From: an uncultured Clostridia bacterium
GTDB lineage: Bacteria; Bacillota; Clostridia; Christensenellales; Aristaeellaceae
NCBI GenBank assembly: GCA_946413245.1
Contig: CAMKJS010000014.1
Coordinates: forward strand, 1 to 53,092
Length of the DNA: 53,092 nucleotides
Direction of reading: 5' to 3'
Shown here: positions 1 through 6,499 of the stretch, one piece after another
Numbering within the stretch: the stretch's first letter is position 1
How the letters are laid out: each line of letters opens with the position of its first letter
Made by a program: the position numbers and the translations under genes
Notes under the pieces: model-generated
What the model saw: only the letters and a program-made list of their open reading frames with translations
Databases searched by the model: none
What the model was told of the DNA's origin: nothing

Positions 1-383
1 CCCACACGACTGCCAAGTGGACGGAGATCCGCATCGGCGCCAACCGAATCGGCTATGTCATGAGCCAGTATCTGACCACGGTGGTTCCGCCGTACATCAT
101 CGATCCGGACGAGCCCACGCCGACCCCCTATGTCACGCAGTTCCCCTATTCCGCCACCATCTGGGCGGACAACGGCCTGCCCGTGAACATTCATAACGGC
201 CCAGGCCTCGGATACGGCAACGTCTGCCGCCTGGATGTCGGCACGAAGGTCAGCGTCATCGCCCATAAGACCGAGAAGTGGTACAAGATTTCCTTTACCC
301 TCAAGGAGAAGCAGAAGGACGGTACCTATGCGCAAGTGCCGCACACCGGTTATGTCCTGAAGCAGTACCTGAAATTCAAGTAA
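1..383 (+). CDS. SH3-repeat protein, C-terminal part (5' end outside window)
   Basis: The reading frame is open from base 3, so this is the last 126 residues of a longer protein. It shows the end of one bacterial SH3 domain (WTEIRIG...GYVMSQYL), a short Pro/Thr linker with PTPTP, and one complete SH3_3-type domain (VNIHNGPGLGYG, then GYVLKQYLKF at the C-terminus). Such repeats usually bind cell-wall peptidoglycan or hold an enzyme at the wall, so an exported envelope protein is likely. The N-terminal catalytic or signal region lies outside the window. The first in-frame ATG inside the window (base 60) falls inside an SH3 domain and is not the real start. The small membrane protein follows after 23 bases. 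Confidence 0.75.
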   Translation, partial: HTTAKWTEIRIGANRIGYVMSQYLTTVVPPYIIDPDEPTPTPYVTQFPYSATIWADNGLPVNIHNGPGLGYGNVCRLDVGTKVSVIAHKTEKWYKISFTLKEKQKDGTYAQVPHTGYVLKQYLKFK

Positions 384-406
384 TTCGAAACGAGGGCTGA
401 TGGCGA

Positions 407-670
407 ATGAAAAGCCGGAAATCTTCCGCCGTTCTGATTTTTGTCGGATTGCTGCTGCTCGTGGTGTTTGCCGTCGGGTATATCGGCACCAAAAATCCGG
501 ACGCTTTCCGCTCGCAGCATCGGTATGATTACACGCTGGAACAGTTTCTGTGGTTTTGCCATCAGTTCTGGATCCCGGCCGGAATCATCGGTTTCCCGCT
601 TTTCCTGATTTCGCTGATCGTCAGCCTGGCGCGCGAATCCGCCGAGCGGAAAAAGGATCAATCCTATTAA
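407..670 (+). CDS. Small two-helix membrane protein, unknown function
   Basis: 87 residues. A charged N-terminus (MKSRKSS) is followed by a hydrophobic segment at about residues 8-26, a polar stretch with aromatic residues (about 30-52), a second hydrophobic segment at about 53-72, and a basic tail ending in KKDQSY. This predicts a hairpin-like inner-membrane protein. The ribosome site before ATG 407 is weak (GAGGG about 12 bases upstream). It follows the SH3 protein closely and is closed by a strong terminator, so the two are probably cotranscribed. I do not recognise a family. Confidence 0.6.
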   Translation: MKSRKSSAVLIFVGLLLLVVFAVGYIGTKNPDAFRSQHRYDYTLEQFLWFCHQFWIPAGIIGFPLFLISLIVSLARESAERKKDQSY

Positions 671-687
671 TCCGGAACAATTCCACC

Positions 688-722
688 AGGGCGCTGCCTC
701 CCGGCAGCGCCCTGATTTTTTA
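688..722 (+). terminator. Rho-independent terminator after the small membrane protein
   Basis: An 11-base perfect stem (688-698 with 703-713, sequence AGGGCGCTGCC) has a 4-base loop and is followed by GATTTTTT. It ends the SH3/membrane-protein unit just upstream of the promoter of the next gene. Confidence 0.9.
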
Positions 723-724
723 TC

Positions 725-753
725 TTGACAAACCATTATTTCTGGTTTATACT
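725..753 (+). promoter_or_regulatory. Promoter of the XRE/S24 repressor operon
   Basis: TTGACA (725-730), a 17-base spacer and TATACT (748-753) form a near-consensus sigma-A promoter. Transcription would start near 760. Two ACCA-N7-TGGT dyads overlap it (separate entry), which suggests tight repression. Confidence 0.85.
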
Positions 754-776
754 TCTTTCACCATCAAAACTGGTTT
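730..776 (+). promoter_or_regulatory. Two tandem operator-like dyads (ACCAT-N5-CTGGTTT)
   Basis: Site 1 is AAACCA (730-735), 7 bases, TGGTTT (743-748), a perfect 6-base inverted repeat filling the -35/-10 spacer. Site 2 is ACCA (760-763), 7 bases, TGGT (771-774) at the expected transcription start. Both contain ACCAT-N5-CTGGTTT and are 28 bases apart. Their placement fits binding sites for the dimeric HTH repressor encoded next; that assignment is inference. Confidence 0.7.
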
Positions 777-797
777 TTTGAAGCGGAGGATATCGGC

Positions 798-1640
798 ATG
801 AAAGCAAAAGGATACCGGGCTATTCCCGGCCTGGAAAAGCTCTCGGCGGAGGAGGTTAAGCAGCGGAATCTGGAGGCGTACGGCGCGAAAATCAAGCATT
901 ACCGCACCCGCGCGGGCCTGTCGGCGGATCAGCTGGCTGATCTGCTGGATCTGTCCGTCAGTTCCGTGCGGAACTGGGAATGCGGCCTGACCCGGCCGGA
1001 CCCGGAATTTCTGGTGCGCATGTTCGCGCTGCTGCAGGTGGAGCCGAATGAGTTTTTCGGCCTGCAGGGCGTCGGGTCCCTGCTGACGGAGCGGGAGCGC
1101 AGTCTTCTGGAGTCGTACCGGCGGATGGACGAAGCCGGGAAAGAGGATCTGGAAACCCTGGCGGAATCACTGAGCTTCCGCTCCCGCCAGCGGGCTCTCC
1201 GGGCCGCCTGCGCGCGGATGCGGCCGGTGCGGAGCCTGGGCCGCGTCGTCGCCGCCGGAGACGGGGAGGACTGGGAAGAGCCCGCGGAGGAGTCTTCTCT
1301 CCTGCTGCTGAACAGCGCTGCCGTCTCCCGGGCGGACGAGGTTTTCCGTGTCAGCGGCAGCAGTATGGAGCCGCAGTTTCACGATCAGGATCTTGTCCTG
1401 GCGGAATACTGCTCCGCCCTGCGGAACGGGGACGTCGGCATCTTCTATGTTCCCGGCCACGGCGGCGTCATCAAGCAGGTCGCCTATGACCGGCTCCATT
1501 CCCTGAACCCGGAGTATGACGATATTTTTCCGTATGAGGACGGGGCCCGGGTCATCGGCCGGGTGCTGAGCCGCGTAACCGCGGATATGATTCCGGACAC
1601 GGCTTCCAGGGCTCTGTATCAGGAGGCCGCGGCCCTGTGA
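798..1640 (+). CDS. XRE-family HTH / S24 LexA-like self-cleaving repressor
   Basis: 280 residues. An XRE helix-turn-helix lies at about residues 25-88 (AKIKHYRTRAGLSADQLADL, then SVRNWECGLTRP), and a C-terminal S24 peptidase/LexA-like domain at about 150-260. The Ser-Lys dyad is visible: Ser189 in GSSMEP and Lys226 in VIKQV. An Ala153-Gly154 pair (VVAAGDG) sits where LexA, UmuD and CI-type proteins cleave themselves. The expected role is a repressor inactivated by RecA-stimulated autocleavage. The start has GGAGG 8 bases upstream. The stop codon overlaps a possible GTG start of the polymerase gene, so the two are translationally close. The tandem dyads on its own promoter suggest autorepression of a damage-inducible operon. 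The family is secure; RecA dependence is inferred. Confidence 0.9.
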   Translation: MKAKGYRAIPGLEKLSAEEVKQRNLEAYGAKIKHYRTRAGLSADQLADLLDLSVSSVRNWECGLTRPDPEFLVRMFALLQVEPNEFFGLQGVGSLLTERERSLLESYRRMDEAGKEDLETLAESLSFRSRQRALRAACARMRPVRSLGRVVAAGDGEDWEEPAEESSLLLLNSAAVSRADEVFRVSGSSMEPQFHDQDLVLAEYCSALRNGDVGIFYVPGHGGVIKQVAYDRLHSLNPEYDDIFPYEDGARVIGRVLSRVTADMIPDTASRALYQEAAAL

Positions 1641-1666
1641 CAGAGGCCGCGGCGGGGAGGTGCGGT

Positions 1667-3064
1667 ATGTCCGGCGCCTTTATGGCCATTGACATGAAAT
1701 CCTTCTACGCCTCGGTGGAGTGCGTGGCCCGGGGGCTGGATCCGCTGACCACGAATCTCCTGGTGGCGGACGCTTCCCGCTCGGATCAGACGATTTGTCT
1801 CGCCGTCTCCCCTTCCCTGAAGGCCATCGGCGTTCCGGGCCGGCCCCGCCTGTTCGAGGCCAAGCAGGCCATCGCCGCCTACGAGCGGCGTCATCATACG
1901 CGGGTGCGGTATATCACGGCCGTCCCTCGTATGGCGCTGTATGAAAAGGTTTCCGCCCGGATTTACGCCGTTCTCCTGCAGTACGCCGCCCCGGAGGATA
2001 TTCACGTATATTCCATTGACGAGTCTTTTCTGGACTGCGCCCCGTATCTGCATTTTTATCAGGCGGAAGCGGAGCGCATGGGGGTCAGTCCGGTCTTCGC
2101 CATGGCCATGACCGTGATCCGGGATGTGCTGAAAACCACCGGGATTACATCCACCGTGGGGATCGGAACCAATCTGTACCTGGCTAAGGTCGCCATGGAT
2201 ATCGTCGCCAAAAAGAAAACGCCGGACGCGGACGGGGTCCGGATCGCGGAACTGGACGAGGCGTCCTACTGTTTTCTGCTCTGGGGGCACCGGCCTCTGA
2301 CGGATTTCTGGATGCTGGGGCCTGGCAAGGCCCGCACCCTGCAGGCCGCCGGCCTGTTCACCATGGGGGATATCGCTGCCCGCGCCCAGTGGGACGAGGA
2401 GTGGTTTTACCGCAAATTCGGGATTGACGCGGAAATTCTGATCGATCACGCCTTCGGGCTGGAGCCGGTAGCCATGCGGAACATCAAGGAATACCGGGCG
2501 GATTCCGGCAGTCTCTCCCACGGCCAGGTTCTTCCCCGTCCCTATCACTATGGGGAAGCCCGGAACGTGCTGCGGGAGATGATGGACGTCCTCTGCGCCG
2601 ATCTGCTCTCGAAGCGGCTTCGGTCCTCCTTTTTCACCTGGTGGGTTTCCTACGATCACAAAAGCCTTGAAGTCTTTCCCGGGTATGACGGCCCCGTCAC
2701 GCCGGATTTCTACGGTCGCCTGCATCCCCTGCATCATCACGGCATCGTCCGCCTGAACGCGGGGGCAGGCAGCTCCCGGCTGGCAGCGGAGCGCGTGCTG
2801 GCTTCCTTTGACCGGAAGACGGATCATCGCCTGCTCTACCGCCGTCTGGGCGTCTGCGCCGGCGATCTTTCGGCGGATACGGACAGCCTGCAGCTGGATT
2901 TCTTTACGGATCAGGCAGCGCTGGAACGGGAGCGGCATGTGCAGGCGGCCATGCTGGAGGTGCGCCGCCGGTATGGCCTGAATGCCCTGTTTAAGGGAAA
3001 CAATCTGTGTCCGGGGGCAAATCAGCTGGAGCGGAACATGCAGATCGGCGGGCATCGCGCGTAG
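1667..3064 (+). CDS. Y-family (UmuC/UvrX-type) translesion DNA polymerase
   Basis: 465 residues from ATG 1667, which has GGGGAGG 6 bases upstream. A GTG at 1637 overlapping the repressor stop is a possible earlier start. The N-terminus carries the Y-family signature AIDMKSFYASVE with a catalytic Asp and the Phe-Tyr steric-gate region; the second acidic motif is SIDESFLD. A thumb/HhH-like part (MLGPGKARTLQAAG) and a little-finger region follow. LQLDFF at about residues 408-413 resembles the QLxLF beta-clamp-binding peptide. Length is normal for the UmuC/UvrX branch. The expected role is error-prone synthesis across lesions. The operon position behind an S24 repressor and before a YolD-like/SRAP gene matches SOS mutagenesis cassettes of Bacillota. 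Confidence 0.9.
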   Translation: MSGAFMAIDMKSFYASVECVARGLDPLTTNLLVADASRSDQTICLAVSPSLKAIGVPGRPRLFEAKQAIAAYERRHHTRVRYITAVPRMALYEKVSARIYAVLLQYAAPEDIHVYSIDESFLDCAPYLHFYQAEAERMGVSPVFAMAMTVIRDVLKTTGITSTVGIGTNLYLAKVAMDIVAKKKTPDADGVRIAELDEASYCFLLWGHRPLTDFWMLGPGKARTLQAAGLFTMGDIAARAQWDEEWFYRKFGIDAEILIDHAFGLEPVAMRNIKEYRADSGSLSHGQVLPRPYHYGEARNVLREMMDVLCADLLSKRLRSSFFTWWVSYDHKSLEVFPGYDGPVTPDFYGRLHPLHHHGIVRLNAGAGSSRLAAERVLASFDRKTDHRLLYRRLGVCAGDLSADTDSLQLDFFTDQAALERERHVQAAMLEVRRRYGLNALFKGNNLCPGANQLERNMQIGGHRA

Positions 3065-3116
3065 AAAAGCCGTTCCGCGTCTCTGTGCTCCCGGTTTCTG
3101 CGCGGGAGGTGAGCGG

Positions 3117-4016
3117 ATGCCTTTTGATTCTGTTTCCATGCCCCCGGATTTTCCGTATCGGGACGTGTTTCTGCGCGGGCGTCCGCAGCATCAGGAATAC
3201 GACGCCTTCCGCCTGAAGCACCCGGCCATGGACTGCGGCCACCGGGCCAAAATCTTTTCTCCTTTTGACGCGCTCCGCGGGTTCGATCTGGAGCTGACCG
3301 CCGCGGAAACCCGTCAGATGCTTCATGAGTCTCCGGGCGGAGAACATCCGGAGGCCTTGCGGACTGATGAAATCTTTTACGGGAGGGCTGCCAGCATGTG
3401 CTGCCGTTATTATGTGGATCTTTCCCCGGAGCTTCGCCCGATCATCGAGGAAGCCAACCGTTCTCCGCTGCGGGAGAAAATGGTGAACGCCCTCGGCAAG
3501 CCGCTGGTCACCTCCGGGGAAATCTTCCCCACCAATATGGTGCCCGTCGTCGCCTCCGGCAAATCCGGCCGCCGCGCGGTGTTCCCCATGGTCTGGGGAT
3601 ACCGGATCCCCGGGCTGAACCGTCCCGTGGTCAACGCGCGGGTTGAAACCGCCGCGGTGAAATCGGCCTTTCAGGAGAGCTGGCTTCAGCATCGGTGTGT
3701 CCTGCCGGCCTCCTGGTATTACGAGTGGGAGCATATACAAACGCCGGCCGGAAAAACCCGGGCCGGGCGGAAATTCGCCATTCAGCCGAAGAATCTGGAA
3801 ACTACGTGGCTGGCCGGGCTGTACCGGATCGAAGACGACGGGTTCCCCTACTGTGTGGTGCTGACCCGGGAACCCGGCCCGGATCTCGCCCGCCTGCACA
3901 ACCGCATGCCCCTGATCTTTCCCGCCGCCGCCGTGGATGCCTGGATCCGCCCGGACGCCCGTCCGGAAGATCTGCTGCCGATGGCGCTGACGGAGATGGT
4001 CGCGGAAGAAGCCTGA
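3117..4016 (+). CDS. YolD-like segment fused in frame to SRAP (YedK/HMCES) domain
   Basis: 299 residues from ATG 3117 (GGGAGG about 7 bases upstream). Residues 1-93 contain KHPAMDCGHRAKIFSPFDAL, which resembles the small YolD-like proteins found beside UmuC in Clostridia. With no stop codon the frame enters an SRAP domain starting MCCRYYVDL at base 3396. Counted from that Met, the active-site set is complete: Cys2, Asn80 (VNARVE), Glu110 (YYEW) and His168 (LHNRMP). SRAP proteins crosslink to abasic sites in single-stranded DNA through the free amino group and thiol of Cys2, so the fused form should be inactive unless processed or started internally. A good ribosome site before 3396 suggests the short form (206 residues) is made. 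The operon partner is the Y-family polymerase, 52 bases upstream. Confidence 0.85.
   Translation: MPFDSVSMPPDFPYRDVFLRGRPQHQEYDAFRLKHPAMDCGHRAKIFSPFDALRGFDLELTAAETRQMLHESPGGEHPEALRTDEIFYGRAASMCCRYYVDLSPELRPIIEEANRSPLREKMVNALGKPLVTSGEIFPTNMVPVVASGKSGRRAVFPMVWGYRIPGLNRPVVNARVETAAVKSAFQESWLQHRCVLPASWYYEWEHIQTPAGKTRAGRKFAIQPKNLETTWLAGLYRIEDDGFPYCVVLTREPGPDLARLHNRMPLIFPAAAVDAWIRPDARPEDLLPMALTEMVAEEA
3381..3398 (+). promoter_or_regulatory. Internal ribosome binding site and start of the SRAP domain
   Basis: GGGAGGG (3381-3387) lies 8 bases before ATG 3396, in frame with the upstream YolD-like segment. Initiation here followed by Met removal would expose the catalytic Cys. This is the best evidence that two products come from one frame; it is inference from spacing and known SRAP chemistry. 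Confidence 0.6.
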
Positions 4017-4020
4017 CAAC

Positions 4021-4056
4021 GACGGGGATGCCTTTCTGGACAAAGGCATCCCCGTC
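4021..4056 (+). terminator. Long hairpin ending the SOS-like operon, containing the next -35 box
   Basis: A perfect 15-base stem (4021-4035 with 4042-4056, GACGGGGATGCCTTT) has a 6-base loop. It lies right after the SRAP stop. There is no clean T-run behind it (TGCTATAATATTT), so termination may be partial. The TGGACA -35 box of the next promoter spans loop and stem. Confidence 0.6.
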
Positions 4057-4065
4057 TGCTATAAT
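4037..4065 (+). promoter_or_regulatory. Promoter of the small acidic protein gene
   Basis: TGGACA (4037-4042), 17-base spacer, TATAAT (4060-4065). The -35 box and most of the spacer lie inside the hairpin that ends the upstream operon. Confidence 0.75.
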
Positions 4066-4119
4066 ATTTCCACATCAATTCCGTTCTTCACCACTCACGT
4101 TCACACAGGAGGCCACCCG

Positions 4120-4377
4120 ATGGACGAAATGTACATTCCCGATCCGATCACACCGGAGGATCTTCCCTTTCTCCCGGATCCGGACGATCTGGAGCCGGCG
4201 GAGCTGCGTCTGCTGCTGGAACGCCTGGGCGTGCTGTACGATCAGCTGTGCGCCGAGGAACCGGTCTGGCCGGAAGATGAAGAGGACCCGGAGATGGAAG
4301 TCTGCCGGGAATGGGCGGAACAGCTGGAAGAGCTGGATGATCTGATGGACGACATCCGGGACCGTCTGGAGGAATAA
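4120..4377 (+). CDS. Small highly acidic protein, unknown function
   Basis: 85 residues with a strong excess of Asp and Glu and few basic residues. A Pro-rich N-terminus (DPITPEDLPFLPDPDDLEP) is followed by helical, leucine-rich heptad-like stretches (LRLLLERLGVLYDQL and WAEQLEELDDLMDDI) that could form a helical hairpin or short coiled coil. There is no signal peptide or membrane segment, so it is cytosolic. The start has AGGAGG and the gene has its own promoter. It converges with the zinc-ribbon gene 17 bases away. No family recognised; a small adaptor is possible but unsupported. Confidence 0.7.
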   Translation: MDEMYIPDPITPEDLPFLPDPDDLEPAELRLLLERLGVLYDQLCAEEPVWPEDEEDPEMEVCREWAEQLEELDDLMDDIRDRLEE

Positions 4378-4394
4378 TCCCTTCGGCCGGCGGT

Positions 4395-4814
4395 TCAGTC
4401 CGCCTTCTCCGTGTTCTTGCCTCCCGTACTCTTTTTCCGGTTGTACTTCGCCTTCATGGAAGCCTGGTGCGCTTTCCGGCAGTTGGAGCAGTAATTGGGA
4501 TAATGCGGCAGCGTGCTGGGAAAGGTAAAGGATTTTCCGCATTCCCGGCATTTCCGTTTGATTTTCCGGGGCTCCCCGGCCCGCTGCTTTTCTTCCTTTT
4601 CCCGCGCGAACTGCTGCCTGCACTCCTTGCAGTAGTTCGGAATATGATCCCAGGAAGGATCGTAGGAAAATGTTTTTCCGCATTTTTTGCAGGCTTTTTT
4701 CAGCCGGGCGGAAGAAGCCGCTTCCGGCTGCTGTGCGGAGGAAGCCGGAGGCGTCTCCTGCTCTTGTTTCTCTTTTTTGTGAAAGAATCCTTTGATGATC
4801 TCGATCAGCTTCAC
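4395..4814 (-). CDS. Small protein with two treble-Cys zinc ribbons
   Basis: About 139 residues from GTG 4814, which has CAGGGGA at useful spacing; ATG 4820 is alternative but lies directly against that site. After a basic N-terminal helix (KLIEIIKGFFHKK) and a Gln/Ala/Ser-rich linker come two near-repeats: CKKCGKTFSY with YCKECR, and CRECGKSFTF with YCSNCR. Each offers four cysteines for one zinc, and the ribbons are joined by a charged segment. The C-terminus is Lys-rich. The protein is cytosolic and probably binds nucleic acid or protein, but the exact role is unknown. It is transcribed alone, divergently from the LCP gene. Confidence 0.75.
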   Translation of the reverse strand: MKLIEIIKGFFHKKEKQEQETPPASSAQQPEAASSARLKKACKKCGKTFSYDPSWDHIPNYCKECRQQFAREKEEKQRAGEPRKIKRKCRECGKSFTFPSTLPHYPNYCSNCRKAHQASMKAKYNRKKSTGGKNTEKAD

Positions 4815-4847
4815 ATGCATTCCCCTGTTCGCTCATTTTTTCGCATC

Positions 4848-4877
4848 ATTATATCCTTTTCAAAAAAAGCCTGTCAA
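4848..4877 (-). promoter_or_regulatory. Promoter of the zinc-ribbon gene
   Basis: Read on the minus strand: TTGACA (4877-4872), 18-base spacer, TATAAT (4853-4848). This is a consensus sigma-A promoter in the divergent intergenic region shared with the LCP gene. Confidence 0.8.
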
Positions 4878-4900
4878 GCCTGTAAAAGGAGTCAATTTTT

Positions 4901-5809
4901 GTGAAAAAGACATTTGCTCTCCTGGTTGTCCTCTGCCTGTGCTTCCTCCACTGTTCCGCCTTCTCCTTATCCCGGGAGGATCTGATCCTCTGGGACGATC
5001 TTCCGCCAAACGCGGAAGGTCAGTCCCACGTGCTGCTGTTGTGCGTGGATCAATGGGAAGCCAGCCCCCGGGACCTTGGCAACACGGACGGGATCGTTCT
5101 GGTGACACTGGACACCCGGGCGCACCGCGTGATGCTGACCTCCGTCATCCGGGACGCCATGGTGAAAGGGCCGGATATGGTCTCGAACAAAATCAACCGG
5201 ATCGCCCGGCTCTTTTCCCCGGAGGATCTCTGCGTCACGCTTTCGCAGCACCTGGGTGTCCGGATTGAAAACTTTATTCTGTTTGATTTTCAGCAGATCG
5301 CCAATATCGTCGATCATCTCGGCGGAGTCGACGTCACCCTGAACGCCGCGGAAATCGATTATCTGAACCGGTACGCCCTCAGCCGTTCCGCGGCAGACCG
5401 GCCCCTCACGAAACCGGGTGTTTACCATTTCAACGGATATGCGGCCGTCATCTATATGCGCATCCGGAAGGCCGGAGGCGGCGGGGATCTGATGCGGACC
5501 CAGCGGGCCCGGAACGTGCTTTCCGCCCTGGCGGACCAGTGCCGGGAGATCTCCTATGACGACGCCCGGTTGCTGGTCAGCAACATACTCGGGAACACCA
5601 CCGTTACCAACATGAACCTGGACGAAATGATGCGGATTATGGATCAGGCATATTCCCTGCGGGACTGCACCGTGGAGGAGTTGCGCATTCCGCCGGACGG
5701 TCTCGGGACGCCGATGACAGATGATCAGTCCGTCATTCAGGATGTAAACTGGCCCGGCTGCCGGGAAGTCTTCCTGGATTTTCTGTCCCGCAGCCTTCTG
5801 ACCGAATAG
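4901..5809 (+). CDS. LytR-CpsA-Psr (LCP) family protein
   Basis: 302 residues from GTG 4901 (AAAGGAG about 10 bases upstream). An N-terminal signal or anchor segment (residues 1-22) precedes an extracytoplasmic LCP domain. Family landmarks are TDGIVLVTLD followed by SVIRD, where the conserved Arg and Asp handle the polyprenyl pyrophosphate and metal, and GDLMRTQRARNVL near the end of the fold. LCP enzymes transfer polyprenyl-linked glycopolymers such as teichoic acids or capsule onto peptidoglycan. The protein lacks the long N-terminal cytoplasmic part of many LCPs. It sits alone between divergent and downstream promoters. The glycosyltransferases at 8-10 kb and 39 kb could make its substrates, but no direct link is shown. 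Confidence 0.85.
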   Translation: MKKTFALLVVLCLCFLHCSAFSLSREDLILWDDLPPNAEGQSHVLLLCVDQWEASPRDLGNTDGIVLVTLDTRAHRVMLTSVIRDAMVKGPDMVSNKINRIARLFSPEDLCVTLSQHLGVRIENFILFDFQQIANIVDHLGGVDVTLNAAEIDYLNRYALSRSAADRPLTKPGVYHFNGYAAVIYMRIRKAGGGGDLMRTQRARNVLSALADQCREISYDDARLLVSNILGNTTVTNMNLDEMMRIMDQAYSLRDCTVEELRIPPDGLGTPMTDDQSVIQDVNWPGCREVFLDFLSRSLLTE

Positions 5810-5831
5810 CGGGAAAACCGCCGCCAGATTC

Positions 5832-5860
5832 TTGCGGAAGGGCTGTGATTCTGCTATAAT
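5832..5860 (+). promoter_or_regulatory. Promoter of apt
   Basis: TTGCGG (5832-5837), 17-base spacer, perfect TATAAT (5855-5860), about 60 bases before the apt start. The -35 box is weak; the -10 box is perfect. Confidence 0.7.
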
Positions 5861-5919
5861 TTTCTCAGAAGAAATACCCCGCCGGCATCTCTCCGCGGCG
5901 GGCTGCGGGAGGAACAGGT

Positions 5920-6447
5920 ATGAATAAGAAACTGGAAGACTATGTCCTTACGATTCCGGATTTTCCGGAGCCCGGGATCATGTTCCGGGATATTACCTCC
6001 GTCATTCAGGATCCCGGCGGCCTGAAGCTTGCGATTGACGGGCTGGTCGGTCTCGTAAAAGATCTGGATTTTGACCTGGTGGTCGGTCCCGAATCCCGCG
6101 GCTTTATTTTCGGAGTCCCGGTGGCTTACCTGTTGGGCAAGGGTTTTATCCCGGTCCGGAAAAAGGGCAAGCTTCCCCGGGAAACTGTATCCATGAAATA
6201 TGACCTGGAATACGGCCAGGCGGAAGTGGAAATCCATAAGGACGCGATCCGTCCCGGCCAGAAGGTCGTGATTGTGGACGATCTGATCGCCACCGGCGGG
6301 TCCGCCGAGGCGGCTGTCAAGCTGGTGGAGCAGCTCGGCGGCCAGGTGGTGAAAATGCTCTTTGTGATGGAGCTGGCCGGCCTGGAAGGGCGCAAAAAGC
6401 TCGAAGGCTACGATGTAGCTTCCCTGATCGTCTATCCCGGGAAATAA
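5920..6447 (+). CDS. apt: Adenine phosphoribosyltransferase
   Basis: 175 residues, full length for Apt. It converts adenine plus PRPP to AMP in the cytosol (purine salvage). The N-terminal substrate region (DFPEPGIMFRDITSV) and the PRPP-binding loop VVIVDDLIATGGSAEA at about residues 115-130 are intact, as is the ESRGFIFG segment. The start has GGGAGG 8 bases upstream. It is monocistronic, with its own promoter and a bidirectional terminator after the stop. Confidence 0.97.
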   Translation: MNKKLEDYVLTIPDFPEPGIMFRDITSVIQDPGGLKLAIDGLVGLVKDLDFDLVVGPESRGFIFGVPVAYLLGKGFIPVRKKGKLPRETVSMKYDLEYGQAEVEIHKDAIRPGQKVVIVDDLIATGGSAEAAVKLVEQLGGQVVKMLFVMELAGLEGRKKLEGYDVASLIVYPGK

Positions 6448-6458
6448 ATTACGGCATC

Positions 6459-6489
6459 AAAAAGCGGCGGAAACTCCGCCGCTTTTTTG
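6459..6489. terminator. Bidirectional terminator between apt and the membrane-protein gene
   Basis: AAAAAGCGGCGGA pairs with TCCGCCGCTTTTT around a short loop. Flanking A and T runs make it work for apt on + and for the gene ending at 6500 on minus. Confidence 0.9.
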
Positions 6490-6499
6490 ATATCACCCA

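Noticed and set aside
2982..3116. Upstream extension of the YolD-SRAP frame
   Set aside because: The extension overlaps the end of the polymerase gene in another frame, while ATG 3117 has a good ribosome site.
1619..3139. Long minus-strand frame opposite the Y-family polymerase
   Set aside because: The + strand carries all polymerase motifs; the minus frame has no recognisable domain or start signal.
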